The notes beneath the pieces are model-generated. The model was not told where the DNA came from. It made no database searches and worked only from the letters and a program-made list of their open reading frames with translations. A stretch of 64,000 nucleotides of DNA, taken from Membranipora membranacea. Lineage: Eukaryota > Bryozoa > Gymnolaemata > Cheilostomatida > Membraniporidae. Location: positions 18,724,001 through 18,788,000 of the forward strand of contig OU612073.1 of assembly GCA_914767715.1 (NCBI GenBank), in the 5' to 3' direction. A program made the translations under genes and the position numbers. Numbering within the stretch: the first letter of the stretch is position 1; every line of letters begins with the position of its first letter. Of this stretch, positions 1 to 10,905 are shown one piece after another.

Positions 1-709
1 CTGCTAAGCATGTCATTTTCATCAATGATGCTGTAGTCTGCATACACGTCTGTCTTCTCAATGTTCAATGGGGTCATGGCAGATTCACAGTCAAGGTTAC
101 CAGTATGCTTTGTATCTGGAATAAAAATACTTAATTTACAATATTGGAAAACTTTTGTTTGTCCACTACTACAGTCACTTGTGTTTTGACTCCGAAAGAA
201 ATCTAAAGACGGGCAATAGCGTTAAACTTGGGTATTTCAAAACTTATCCTGAATTCCCCAGCGATCAAATGAGATTGATAACATTTAGCGACAGCCTCTT
301 AGTCTAAGTCTAAGGATTGTCGAGCTTCTGACTCAGCGTACAGCTAGTCTTTGTGGTTTCATTCCTCCAGACCTGGATCCTGTATTGGTGGTTTAGAACA
401 CCTGCAGATATTTAGCTTGAGATCCAAGGATTTTTACCAGGCATTAGCCTCACTCCTGATGCTAACACCATTTACGGCCCTTCAATAGTCAATTATAATG
501 TGTGACCTTTTTTATCATTGGAAACCCTAAAGATTACTGTAATTGTAATACCCTGACTACGTAAGACCACTTAGGAAAGATATCAATGTCCATACTTGGA
601 TTAGCATATCTCAAGATTTAAGCCATATAAGAATGAGCAATAGGTAGTGCTGAATGATTATCTGACAAAACAATTCTTAAGGTGGTTGGTGTATGCCCTA
701 CAAGACACA

Positions 710-1630
710 ATGAATATAACAGTTTTCTCCTTATTTCTACTTCTCTTCACACAACACGCTGCTTCCAGAGTTTTCTCACTTACATGCCGTGACAAGTCTT
801 GGCCAGGTATGTACCAGTTGTTAACGGCATTAATTGTTGTAATATTATAATGCTAACTTGGCCTTGCTGAGATATAGATGGATAAAAAATACTACTCCCC
901 AAGATTCTGTTTATTTTCTTGTTTTACTGGTTATCCGAGTCAATGAAATCATCCTTACTGTTGTAATTTTTTTTCGCTGTGCACATCGGAAATAGTTTGT
1001 GTGAAATTGATTGAGTTAATCTATTCAGTGTAGCACTTCATTATTGTTGATGTTATAGACCTCCTTACCAAAAATGCCAATCAAGGTTATAAATATTGAT
1101 ACTGGTAACAGTAGTTCAACACAAGCCTATTACATTCAAAAGTCATTTCTATCAATATTAAAAAACCAAAGCCAAACATCAAACATCACGATCAAACAAA
1201 GTGATTGTTTAATCCTCGTCATTGGTATCCCACCATGCATATTTCCCAGCAAGATTATGTCAATCAATAGACTTAATAATTAAATGTTATGTACATATTT
1301 TTAAGTCTATGGGTCAATCCCATTGTGGTTAAAAAATTCTTTTTATTTTCCATTGTAGATCAGTACATTTTAAAGAACTTTGAGCCGAGCTCATATGATG
1401 AATGTGCAACTGCTTGTCAGATCTTCGGACCCATTTTCAATGGAAGACTCCTCGATCCTGGAAATTGTGTTTGCGGTTTGTGTAGAGAAGACTTTTGGCG
1501 AATAGCTTTAGATCCAAATAAAGAGAAATATTTCTTGAAGTACTCAGGCTGTGGAAGTATGGACATGATACAAAACATCGCATCTGATAATTATCCGATG
1601 GCTGTATATGTTTGCAAGCGATACCTTTAG
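710..1630 (+). CDS. Small secreted eight-cysteine protein, nested copy A
   Basis: Two exons, 710-806 and 1359-1630, with a GT..AG intron and a phase-1 junction, give 122 residues. Exon 1 is a clear signal peptide (MNITVFSLFLLLFTQHAAS) plus the first cysteine (SLTCRDKS). Exon 2 carries ECATAC, a CVCGLC cluster, SGC and YVC, making eight cysteines, all conserved in the four copies. The C..AC...G....F.G......C.C spacing recalls half of a WSC or PAN-type module, but I cannot assign a family. The gene lies on the opposite strand inside the receptor intron between the SH3-ligand exon (2423-2344) and the tail exon (115-1). It is open and intact although its host receptor is broken. Role unknown; an extracellular ligand or effector is inference. 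Confidence 0.82.
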
Positions 1631-4600
1631 TTTCCTAGACAGAGTAGCAGCAGTAATTTAATGAAGCTACCGTTGATTGGCAGCTTTTGTAAGTAAAAAT
1701 TATGACATTATTTTTCTACTTCTTATTTTTTTCACCACAATTGGTCTTGCGTGGCTTTTTATCTTTTTATCTGTCAATAATTTCCAATTCTTATATAACC
1801 AGCAAATATTTGGTGTAAATTTTCTATTTCTTCTTTTCTTTATTACAATCGTGTCCCGAGTGGCTTTTCTTTGTAGTACATTTCACTAATAAACAGCGAA
1901 TATGGTTTAAATAAAACATGCGTATAAAAATACCTACATCTTAACAAAGTTAAGTCTTTAAAATCTTGATGATTTTTCATGACGACATACGAAGACACAC
2001 TTGTGATTAAAACATTGAGAGGTTTATTGTGTTGTTGCCATGGTTCTATAAATCCTGTTCGAAATATGCACTGCACAAATGCCATTTAAAGCATTGAATC
2101 CACCTTCGATACTGCTGATGCTTAATGCTGACTCTACTAATAAAGCCAACGCATTTTTAATGGCACGGTTGGTGTAACCAAAGTATACACACACCAAGAC
2201 GGGAGATCAAACCATAACTCTTTGGTCTTAGGCTATCGAAACTGGTCTCATAACCTTAGTTCTCTGATCAGAGGATTAAAAACACCAACAAGGCCACTAC
2301 GCTCGTTTGGCTAGAATAACTCTATGCCCAAAATTTTACTTACCAATCACATTGAGCTGTCCGGCTGCTACAGTAGGTAATGGAGGTAAAGATCTAGTGA
2401 TCTTTCGTGACATGGATCTTATTCTAGTCCTAAATCACCATGAATACATTTTGTATCAGGATGATGATTAAGTGGACAGATTTACTTGCATAAGTCGCTT
2501 ATAACAGAACTAATAGATGCTCAAATAATATATCTGAATAACTTTCCTTGATTTGCTGATATTAATGTCAGGTGCTTCAAATTTTGAATTTTGTTCTTTT
2601 AACTGACCTCATCTTGAAGTGGCGATGAATCCCGCCCAAAGCTGTGGCAAGTATTGAGAGAGCTCCAAAAACGGCTGCAAAGATAGTTATTTCAGGCGTC
2701 AGAGTCTTATACTGCAAGTCTTCTGTTACTTCCATACTTTTCTGAACAGAGGGCTGTACTGTAGTGTGTCGCTGATCACCTAAAAGTAGAATGGATCTTA
2801 CAATATTTTGTATGTTTGTTTATTCCTTTTTTATCAATCCATCTAATTTGCCATTATCATGGAGGGCATTAAGTTAGTTTATTGGTCGACATGAGTTGTT
2901 TGTTCTCTAACTGCTCTTTCATTCAAAAACTTTCCTGATATTGTAAAAATATCTTGGACACAAATACTTGTGTATATACAAGAGTCATGAGCCTTAAACA
3001 CCCGCCAAGGTACCCAGTTATATAATGATAGCATCATGCATAGAAAAGAATGATATCTGGTATGTCAAGGAGCTCATGACAAAAAGAAAACACCATTACT
3101 ACACCAACACACATACCATGATCTGATAGTGTATCATATGTCGCAGTCTCAGATGTTTTGTTTCTTATCTTCCTGCACCTTGGTGGTTGAAGCCATTCTT
3201 CCTCATTATAACAAGCGTAAAATGTTTCCTTAGGATGTAGTTCATATCCCGGCTTACATATCGCAGCGTATTCTGAGGAATTCGTCTGAGTCTGTTCTAA
3301 TGTTTCAAGGTTATTTATTGTCTGTTCACCGGAACACCATTTCACTGAAATCAAAACCAAATAGCAAAACTCAACCAATGTTGTTACTAGTGACGGCAAA
3401 TTGTCAGATTTTGGCGAGATAGGACGAGACTGAGACCGAGACAGCAACAAAATTCGAGACTGAGACATATTATATCGATGCCGATTTAATCGAAAACTGC
3501 CACTTTATTGGCATCGGCCACAGGTTTTTGATTTTTGATTTAAAAAAACCGTGGCAAAAACTGTAACAAAAACTGTGTTTATGATGAATAAGTCTCAACA
3601 TTTATCAAGAGTGTCTGTCTCAACGAGACGAAACAGTGTCTCGAGGGACAAGTCTCACGAGACCGAGACCGGGACCGAGACTTTGCCATAGCAGTTATTG
3701 ATCTGATAAGTATGGTTGTAGTAAAGTAGTGTCAGCAAGGGAATTAGACAGGGGTGAACTCACTTTGGCCCTGATTTCAGTGTTCAGACAGCTGCAACTC
3801 AGCATTTGAGGCCCTCCCATATCAAATACTTGTTTTTCAGGCTTTTAAGCTACGATTACACAACTCCTAATTGAAGAAGATGTTTACTCACCCTTATATT
3901 TGATGTGAAGAGATTCCCCATAATGTGCTTCAAATTTTTCTGATAGTCTATATTTAGTGGATAATGGCCTATAAACTTCAGATCCTGGTTTCTGACTGTC
4001 ACATCGCCATAATGAATATAATATGGATTTGAATTTCCAGGGGAGTGTGGTTTCTTGTAATAAATGAGAAAGAGAGGTTTCTCTGATGTATCCTCTTTGA
4101 CCGCCTCTATCTGGAAAGTTATCGTGGCAGTTACAGGTAGATTTTCAATCTTTGCTCTCACGGTGTTTGGTCTTTTCTTAGAAGCTTCTGAGAACAGGTG
4201 ATCAGTGATATATCCCTCAGGTTGTGTTCGGGCATCGATATGTTGGATATGTTCACTCATGGTGAACGCTGGATAAACTGGAAAGACGTAGAAAACACAA
4301 GTATGATTAGTGATAAGTTATGATATTCCTGTACCTATTAATTGGATAAAAGCTGAAACTAGTTCTCTGAAAGCACTATCCGAGTGTGAAAGCTATTTCG
4401 TATAACATATTATTCAAATCACTGTACAATAATAGCTTCAGAACGACGGTCAAATGTCTTGCCAAAAATATTTTTGGGATTTCTCAATCCACATGATCAA
4501 AGAAGTCTAAACCCAAAATTTGACGCCGCTACACTGAATTTATGTGCAAGTTAGCAATTATGAAATATCTTACATCTAAACTAGTCAAAACCTTGACAAA

Positions 4601-6199
4601 AATGCACTTTGACATGAAGAAACGAGATGTAAAATTATGTGAAAACCGTACTGAGACTGAAATATTTTTTTCTGATAGGGGCATCCTCCAATGCCATGGT
4701 GAGGGCACTAGGCATTGATTTTGAACCAAATGAAACCTTTGTGTTGGAGAAGGAGTATAAATAAGAATTTATGGTTTTTTGCTTGATATATTTCTGCACC
4801 AGATTTGGAGTAGTAATATAGGTCTCTAAAATCCAGTCATTTTAGAAAATTTTACATAGTTCACAAGCTGGCTTGTTAATTCCTGTCTGTTATTATAGAA
4901 CTTTCCTTCTCTAGTACTTGAAATTCATGTCAAGGCTTGTTACAATAATTAATCATCACAAGTTAATTTTATTGGGACTACTTTGCGCTGCCAGTCCTGG
5001 TTTGATAGGAATAAATGGTTGTTAGGCGTCTAAGCCAGATGCTCCCAGTTATTGACAGCTCCTATTCTTTTGCATGGTACCGGTGGCTTAAGTTTCATAA
5101 ATTACAATCACAATCTTAAAAAATTGTTTTGAAGATAATTGCGGGTTCGGAAATTGCCAAACAAGGAATAATAACAATAACAATAAGAATCGTCTTTCAT
5201 TCTCGAATCCTTGATTATCTGAAAATTAATCAAAATTAAACCTATGTTGTCGACGTACAAAAGAAGTTGATTTAAGAGAAGATCTCACCTGTGAAATCTA
5301 TGGTGAAGCCTGCCTGAGTCATGTTTCCTGTCTCCAATGTGATGGTGATCTCCTTGTCAAAATACTCCCTCTGCTCCGGGCATGAACCATGTTGGCTCTT
5401 GCCGCTTACCACTCGGTCTTTAAGACATGGCCCACTTGTTGCATCTCTCCATATCTGCTTGAAGAATATGACACCTGTCTGATTCCCTCTGATTTTCACT
5501 GTACAGTTTCTGGGAGCAGTTTGATTATCATAGTGTTCCATGTAGATAACGCCTTGGTTCACTTTATCCATGTCATCGAGTGTTATCACCTCACTACCAT
5601 CCGCTGATTTTTATGACTGGTTGTCTCTTCAGCTTCTAAAGATAAAACAAAACTGAAGTTATGCAACTGTGCGGCAGGGTCACATTTATGGACATGAGAA
5701 GGCAATTCCATTTAAACTGCTCAGAAAAAGACAAATAAGATTGTCAGATGGAATTTTTAAGACCGAAATTAATTGCCATTCAAAGTAAAAGATGTAGGAT
5801 TCTTTGATCATTTTATCTTAACAAATTTTTTTTTATCAATATTAAATAATTTACTAGGACTACTACTAGAACTATTCAGTAATATTATTGTAAAAGTTAT
5901 CATAATGCCTGGAGATTTGTCAGATAGCTCACCTGCTGCTAACATGTTAGTGTAGCACATGAACAACAACATGATAGTTTCCTTTTTTAATTGGCTGGTG
6001 CCTGTCAACTGCCTAGAAAAAAAAACAAGAATACAAAATACAAATTAAAACACAAAACACAGATTGAAGCACCGTGAACCAAGTAGTATTATATTACGAA
6101 CAACTTCACGTATTTTAAACTAGGTTATTCATATTAACTATTGGATCCACCTACCTGACACGTACAAACAAAAGTGTATAGAGAGGTTCAACAGAAGAA

Positions 6200-7162
6200 A
6201 TGGATCAGATTAAACTATGCCAAATTAACATCTGTGGCTTTTCATATAGAACAAAAGCTTGTTTAGAAAATTATGCCTATGAAAATCAGGCGGATTTCAT
6301 ATTCCTATCAGAAACTAAACTCAGATTTGACACTACAGTAAGAAACTATAGCCATTTCTACAAACATAACAAATCAAACTCCCTACAAGGAGGTGTTGGG
6401 ATTTTAATGAAAGATTGTTATCCTGGCGACAGGCAATCCTATCTTGAACATGACGATATAGATGCTGTTTTCATTGTAGCTATTTTAAACAAAAAAAGGT
6501 ACTTATTATGCTCAGCTTACATCCCACCAAACAGTCCCAAGGTGTTCAAAAAATTCCTTGATATGTTGAAATTTGCAATCACAGAAGCCGTAATTTTGAA
6601 ATGTGAAGGCTTCATTGCCGCTGGAGATTTTAATGAGAGGCATCAAAACTAGGAAAATATCCTGGACAATAAACACGGTTCTATGCTACTAGAATTTTCT
6701 CAAAAAGAGAATGTAGACATTTGGAGTAAATTTGTTGGCAATACATTTCAATGTTGCAATGGAGGCAGCAGGATTTATTTAGTTATTAGTAATAGCGGCA
6801 TGTCTTACGAGCAATTTATAGACGAAGAGATCGAACTTTTCACGGGGGAACCACAAAGAGGACATGTCCCTGTGTGGACAGTCCTTCAGTCCACAAAACG
6901 ATTGAGAAATTTCCAGAAAACCATTTATGAATGGGACAATACAAACTGGAATGACTTTGAACTGTATTTGGAGAAAATCACATTTCAGTGTTTTCCAAAC
7001 ATTGTAAATATATCAGATCCACAGACCTTGTGGAAAGTAGCAAAAGATCTCCTCCTTGAAGCAAAGCATAAGTTTGTCCCAACAAAAAACGTAACCGGAC
7101 ATAGCAAAACCATTTTGGAATTCAGATTTATCACACCTGTCTCAAAAACTCAGACAGGCTAG
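6200..7162 (+). pseudogene. LINE endonuclease (APE-like) domain, one in-frame stop and a lost catalytic Asp
   Basis: One reading frame covers 6200-7162 and is broken only by the TAG at 6650-6652. Family landmarks occur in order: QINICG near the start, LSETKL, GGVGI, AYIPPN, GDFNERH and then SRIYLVISN. In active APE endonucleases of LINEs the last block is SxIDL; here the catalytic Asp position reads Tyr. With the internal stop, the domain should be inactive. The post-endonuclease linker continues to a stop at 7160-7162. From about 7163 to 7255 homology continues only through frame changes into the RT part. Confidence 0.8.
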
Positions 7163-7254
7163 AAAACAATTCAAATTTAGATCAGGTTATAGAAATGGTG
7201 AGGTATTGGAAAAAGCAAAAAATGAGTTTACTGACGCCTTAGAACGAAGCAAAA

Positions 7255-8499
7255 CGCAAACATATTGAGAGTCAAACCAGATGCCTCGATCTCTCTGAAG
7301 GCACTCAATTTTGGAAGGAATTTAAAAATACATTTTATACTCAACATGAGAAAAATTATATTGGAGTAATTGAAAATGAAAATCAGAAAATTATCCATGA
7401 CTCAAAGAAATCAGAACTATTTCAAAGAGTTATATTTGAAGGGCAACACCTGAAAAGCTGTTCATTTGACTCTACTTGGAAAAGGTATGTTGAAGGTAAA
7501 GTTTCAAAACAAGAATTTCTTGAGGCAAAAGAATCTGCCATGCTTGACGATATCCCCACTCAGGTGGGACGTTTTCAGTATGCAGACGATACCTCTATCG
7601 TGGTTACTGCACAAAATCACTCGGATCTATCTAGAAATTGTCAAAATGCTTGCACTGCTATCTCTAAGTGGCTTCACATATGGCGTCTCAAAGCAAATTG
7701 CTCCAAAACGGATATTCTTGTTTTCAAAGGTACTTGCGACGTAACAATTTTGAGTAATGAAATAATACTTCAGAGGAAAGAATCGAAAGTGCTTGGGATC
7801 CAAATCGACGAGGAACCATCTTTTGACAAACATTTAAGCAATTGCAAAAACTCCCTTCAACAAAAATGGAATCTAATTAAACCGTTCATTTATAAAGGTC
7901 TAAATGCTAGCACCTGCAAATTTATTCTTGAACAATCTATCATGCCGAAAACTCATCACTTAGCTTTCATATGGGACAAAACATATCGACTTTCAGTCTA
8001 TCAAATGGTTAAAGACCTCACCAGAACACCATTTAATCCCGCTGCTGAACATATATTTGCTTTCAGTGATATTTTACCACTTGAGTTGAAATATCTTTCC
8101 CAAAAGTTAAATTTACTGAGCTCTTTTCAAAAACTTAAGAAGTTAGACATTTTAGAAAAATACAACAAAAGTCTTTATGTACAGACACTAAAGTCAGAAC
8201 TAGATAAATCCATTGGCACACGTAATACCGATCTAAAGCAATTAAATACTCATGATTTTACTGAGGCTAAAATCAGAAAATATGTCAGAGAGAAGTGGAA
8301 ATCCAGATTTAAAAATTACTGTCGAGCCAATCCTTGCTATAGGCTGCGTGCCGACAAGAATATTTATGAGAGTATTTTACAGAAATGCCAAATTCCATTG
8401 GATATTAATCCTTGGGTTCTTGGTGAGATTTGCGCCTTACTTACAGGTCACTGCAATCTTCAGCTACATTTCCCCATGCTGTATTTGTTTGACAGATGA
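7255..8499 (+). pseudogene. LINE reverse transcriptase, C-terminal half with YADD box, fingers/palm N-terminus deleted
   Basis: An open frame runs from about 7255 to the stop at 8497-8499. It begins with the pre-RT linker (for example FWKEFKNTFYTQH). Near 7537 it jumps directly to LDDIPTQVGRFQYADDTS. That is RT block 5 with the catalytic YADD, preceded by only a few residues of block 4. Blocks 1-4, well over 100 residues, are absent without loss of frame, so an internal deletion is the simplest explanation. The thumb and C-terminal region follow (SKWLHIWRLKANCSKTDI and onward). No RNase H domain is seen. Confidence 0.8.
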
Positions 8500-9097
8500 C
8501 GGGATGAATCCCCTGAACATTTGCTTTATAGATGTCCTATGTACAAAGACATTAGAGCATTATATACACCCACACTTGGAAATGAAAGTCGGTAGCTGAC
8601 TACATTTATTTCACTGACAGAACACTTTAAATTTCTCGCGGCCGCCACTCGTATTTGTAAACCATGCTTTTATCTAAAACCCTTGTTTTACCACGGGTAT
8701 GGTCAGGGGGTTGCCCCTCATTTCAGGAGATCGTCATAAATTCAAGATAAGGCGAGTTATTTGACAAGCTGTCATCTCATCTAGCCTGGGATAGGCTGTC
8801 ATTCTGTCTTCAATTATATTCATATCACCAAAATTGCCAAAATGGAAGTTGTCAGCTCTTGGCTCCACTCTATCAAACCGGACAATCTTTAACCTAACCT
8901 AACCTTAATCTCAATTAATATGATTCTAGTTTTCTACAGACACTGGTTGTTATGGTGTAAAACCAAAATTATATTTCAAAACATGTATTATTAACCATTT
9001 TATTGTCAAACTACCTTGCCTGCAAAAAGAGGCATATTTAACCAATAAAAGATCAATATATATATATATCCACCTACCTCAACAAAATAAACATCAT

Positions 9098-9428
9098 ATC
9101 TACAGCAGATTGAAAACCTGTGTAAATATAAATCCTGGTGAAACAAAAATCTCTACTGTCTTGTCCGGCAGAACCTTCTGAAATGTTTCTTCCTCTGCTC
9201 GGTGTTACAGTGTTATTATAATTTTAGGTATTTCATCTAATGATAGTAATTTAAACAATGCACAATGAGTTGTTGTTAGGGCTATTTCTATGTCTTTTTT
9301 GTCCATTTCAAAACGATCTGTAATCGGTATCTGTGAATGTAAGAAGTCCATTCAACAATAGTACATTGGAGTGGAGGGATTATTGTTGCTAATCCCTCCC
9401 CACTTGTACCGAGTTATATCACCTGGGC
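9098..9428. repeat. 5'-flank repeat unit, proximal part (receptor copy A)
   Basis: This sequence lies immediately upstream of receptor exon 1. It recurs upstream of the other receptor copies and fragments (from 23937, 26826, 40251 and 49714). It includes a shared stretch just before the start codon (CTCTACTGTCTTGTCC on the plus strand) and a conserved block whose minus strand can be read as ITDCFEMDKKDIEIAL. The transposon at 9432 interrupts it, and the unit resumes at 13849. It is probably the duplicated promoter and 5' untranslated region of the receptor. Confidence 0.7.
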
Positions 9429-9509
9429 CCTTAGGCCAGAAGCAGCCTAGCTCTAAGTGCTCTAAAAAAAAATGGCACGGACAATTTTTGATGGCAGGAA
9501 AAAAACAAG

Positions 9510-10880
9510 TGTTTCTAGGGTAAAAAAGTGTGCTGAATCCAAAAATGAGGGTGTACCCGGTTGTAGCGGTCATCGTCAGCGGCAGCGTGGCAGTATATGG
9601 CAGCATATCACAAATTTTCAATAAATCGCATTTAGTTAGTAAAGATTGTAGTGTTTGTTACAGCCAACAGAGAACAAGAATATATCTGTTTCTAGGGTAA
9701 AAAAGTGTGCTGAATCCAAAAATGAGGGTGTACCCGGTTGTATTGGTCATTGTCAGCGGCAGCGCGGCAGCATATGCCACATCTTTTACAAATTCTCATT
9801 TAGTTAGTTAAAATTGTAGTGTTTGATACAGTCAACGGTCAACAGAGAACAAGAATAATATGTTTCTAGAGTAAAAAAGTGTGCGGAATTCAAAAATGAG
9901 GGTGTACCCGGTTGTAGGGGTCATCATCAGCGGCAGCGTGGCAGTATATGGCAGCATGTCCCAAAATTTTCAACCAAGCGCTTTTAGTTAGTGAATATTT
10001 TAGTGTTTGATACAGCCAACAGAGATCAAGAATATATCTGTTTCTAGGTTAAAAAAGGGTGCTGAATTCAAAAATGAGGGTTTACCCAGTTGTATCAGTC
10101 ATTGTCAGCGGCAGCATGGGAGCAAATCCGACTTTTTTTTACAAATTTGCTTCTACTTAGTGAAAATTGTGGCATTTGATACAGTCAACGGTCAACAGAG
10201 AACAAGATTAATATGTTTCTAGTGTAAAAAAGTGTGCTGAATCCAAAAATGAGGGTGTACCTGGTTGTAGGGGTCATCATCAGCGGCAGCGTGGCAGTAT
10301 ATGGCAGCATGTCCCAAATTTTTCAACTAAGCGCTTTTAGTTAGTGAATATTTTAGTGTTTGATACAGCCAACAGAGAACAAGAATATATATGTTTCTAG
10401 GGTAAAAAAGGGTGCTGAATTCAAAAATGAGGGTGTACCCAGTTGTATCAGTCATTGTCAGCGGCAGCGTGGGAGCAAATCCGAATTTTTTTACAAATTC
10501 ATTTCTACTAAGTGAAAATTGTGGCATTTGATACAGTCAACGGTCAACAGAGAACAAGATTAATATGCTTCTAGTGTAAAAAAGTGTGCTGAATCCAAAA
10601 ATGAGGGTGTTCCCGGTTATAGTGGTCATCATCAGCGGCGGCGTGGCAGTATATGACAGCATATCCCAAATTATTCAATAAAGAGCTTTAAGTTAGTGAA
10701 GATTTTAGTGTTCGATACAGCCAACAGAGAACGAGAATATAAATGTTTCTAGGGTAAAAAAGGGTGCTGAATTAACAAATAAGGGTGTACCCGGTTGTAT
10801 CAGTCATTGTCAGCGGCAGCATCTCACAAATTTTTCACAAAATCACTTTTAGTTAGTGAAAATTGTAGTATTTTTTGTTA
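9510..10880. repeat. Subterminal tandem array, eight ~176-bp monomers in a two-monomer higher-order pattern
   Basis: Monomers start with GTTTCTAGGGTAAAAAAG or a close variant at 9510, 9688, 9862, 10040, 10215, 10393, 10567 (GCTTCT) and 10745. Spacings alternate 178, 174, 178, 175, 178, 174, 178. From 9862 onward odd and even monomers differ in content: one type has GTGGCAGTATATGGCAGC, and the other, at 10040 and 10393, has GGGAGCAAATCCGA. The real unit is therefore a dimer of about 352 bp. A single partial monomer lies inverted inside the right end (about 13710-13770). Confidence 0.88.
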
Positions 10881-10905
10881 GTCAACAAGAACTTTTATTA
10901 TTTGG

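Larger units (their letters stand above)
6157..9067 (+). mobile_element. APE-type non-LTR retrotransposon (LINE), internally deleted, with 12-bp target duplication
   Basis: The element is bounded by the direct repeat ATCCACCTACCT at 6145-6156 and 9068-9079. It has an endonuclease region followed by a reverse-transcriptase C-terminal half, about 570 bp of 3' untranslated sequence and a (TA)n tail ending at the right target repeat. The empty site is visible in the paralogous segment near 26800, which reads straight through from the repeat into exon 1. The 5' end is only about 40 bp before the first ATG, so 5' truncation is slight or absent. The missing part is internal: the N-terminal RT blocks. 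Stops and frameshifts make it inactive. Confidence 0.85.
1..9097 (-). pseudogene. CUB/sushi/ITAM receptor copy A, degenerate and transposon-split, continues beyond left edge
   Basis: Same eight-exon layout as the intact copy at 43.3-49.7 kb. Exons read on the minus strand: 9097-9078 (start, MMFILLR), 6012-5933 (signal-peptide core), 5635-5289 (CUB), 4277-3892 (second CUB-like), 3344-3117 (sushi), 2779-2608 (transmembrane), 2423-2344 (SH3 ligand RSLPPLP), 115-1 (start of the tyrosine tail). Against the other copies the CUB exon lacks 19 bp, which removes the first CUB cysteine and shifts the frame. The second CUB-like exon lacks 1 bp. The tail has a 6-bp in-frame loss replacing VYE by L, so the first ITAM tyrosine is gone. 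A LINE fills intron 1 and a DNA transposon lies just upstream. The sushi exon, the transmembrane exon and every splice site I checked look sound. Probably a recent pseudogene; assembly error is the alternative for the single-base shift. Confidence 0.8.

Noticed and set aside
1843-2085. 80-residue minus-strand frame in receptor intron 7 of copy A
   Set aside because: Intronic, not conserved as protein in the other blocks.
5389-5607. Plus-strand open frame repeated at 23205, 26049, 37593 and 48868
   Set aside because: It is the shadow of the minus-strand CUB exon. The minus strand has the cysteines, sequons and splice sites.
8889-8906. CCTAACCTAACCTT, a telomere-like string
   Set aside because: Only two or three units within the LINE 3' untranslated region; not an interstitial telomere array.
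9352-9621. 89-residue minus-strand frame crossing the left transposon end
   Set aside because: It fuses flank-repeat sequence to the subterminal array across the insertion boundary, so it cannot be an ancestral gene.
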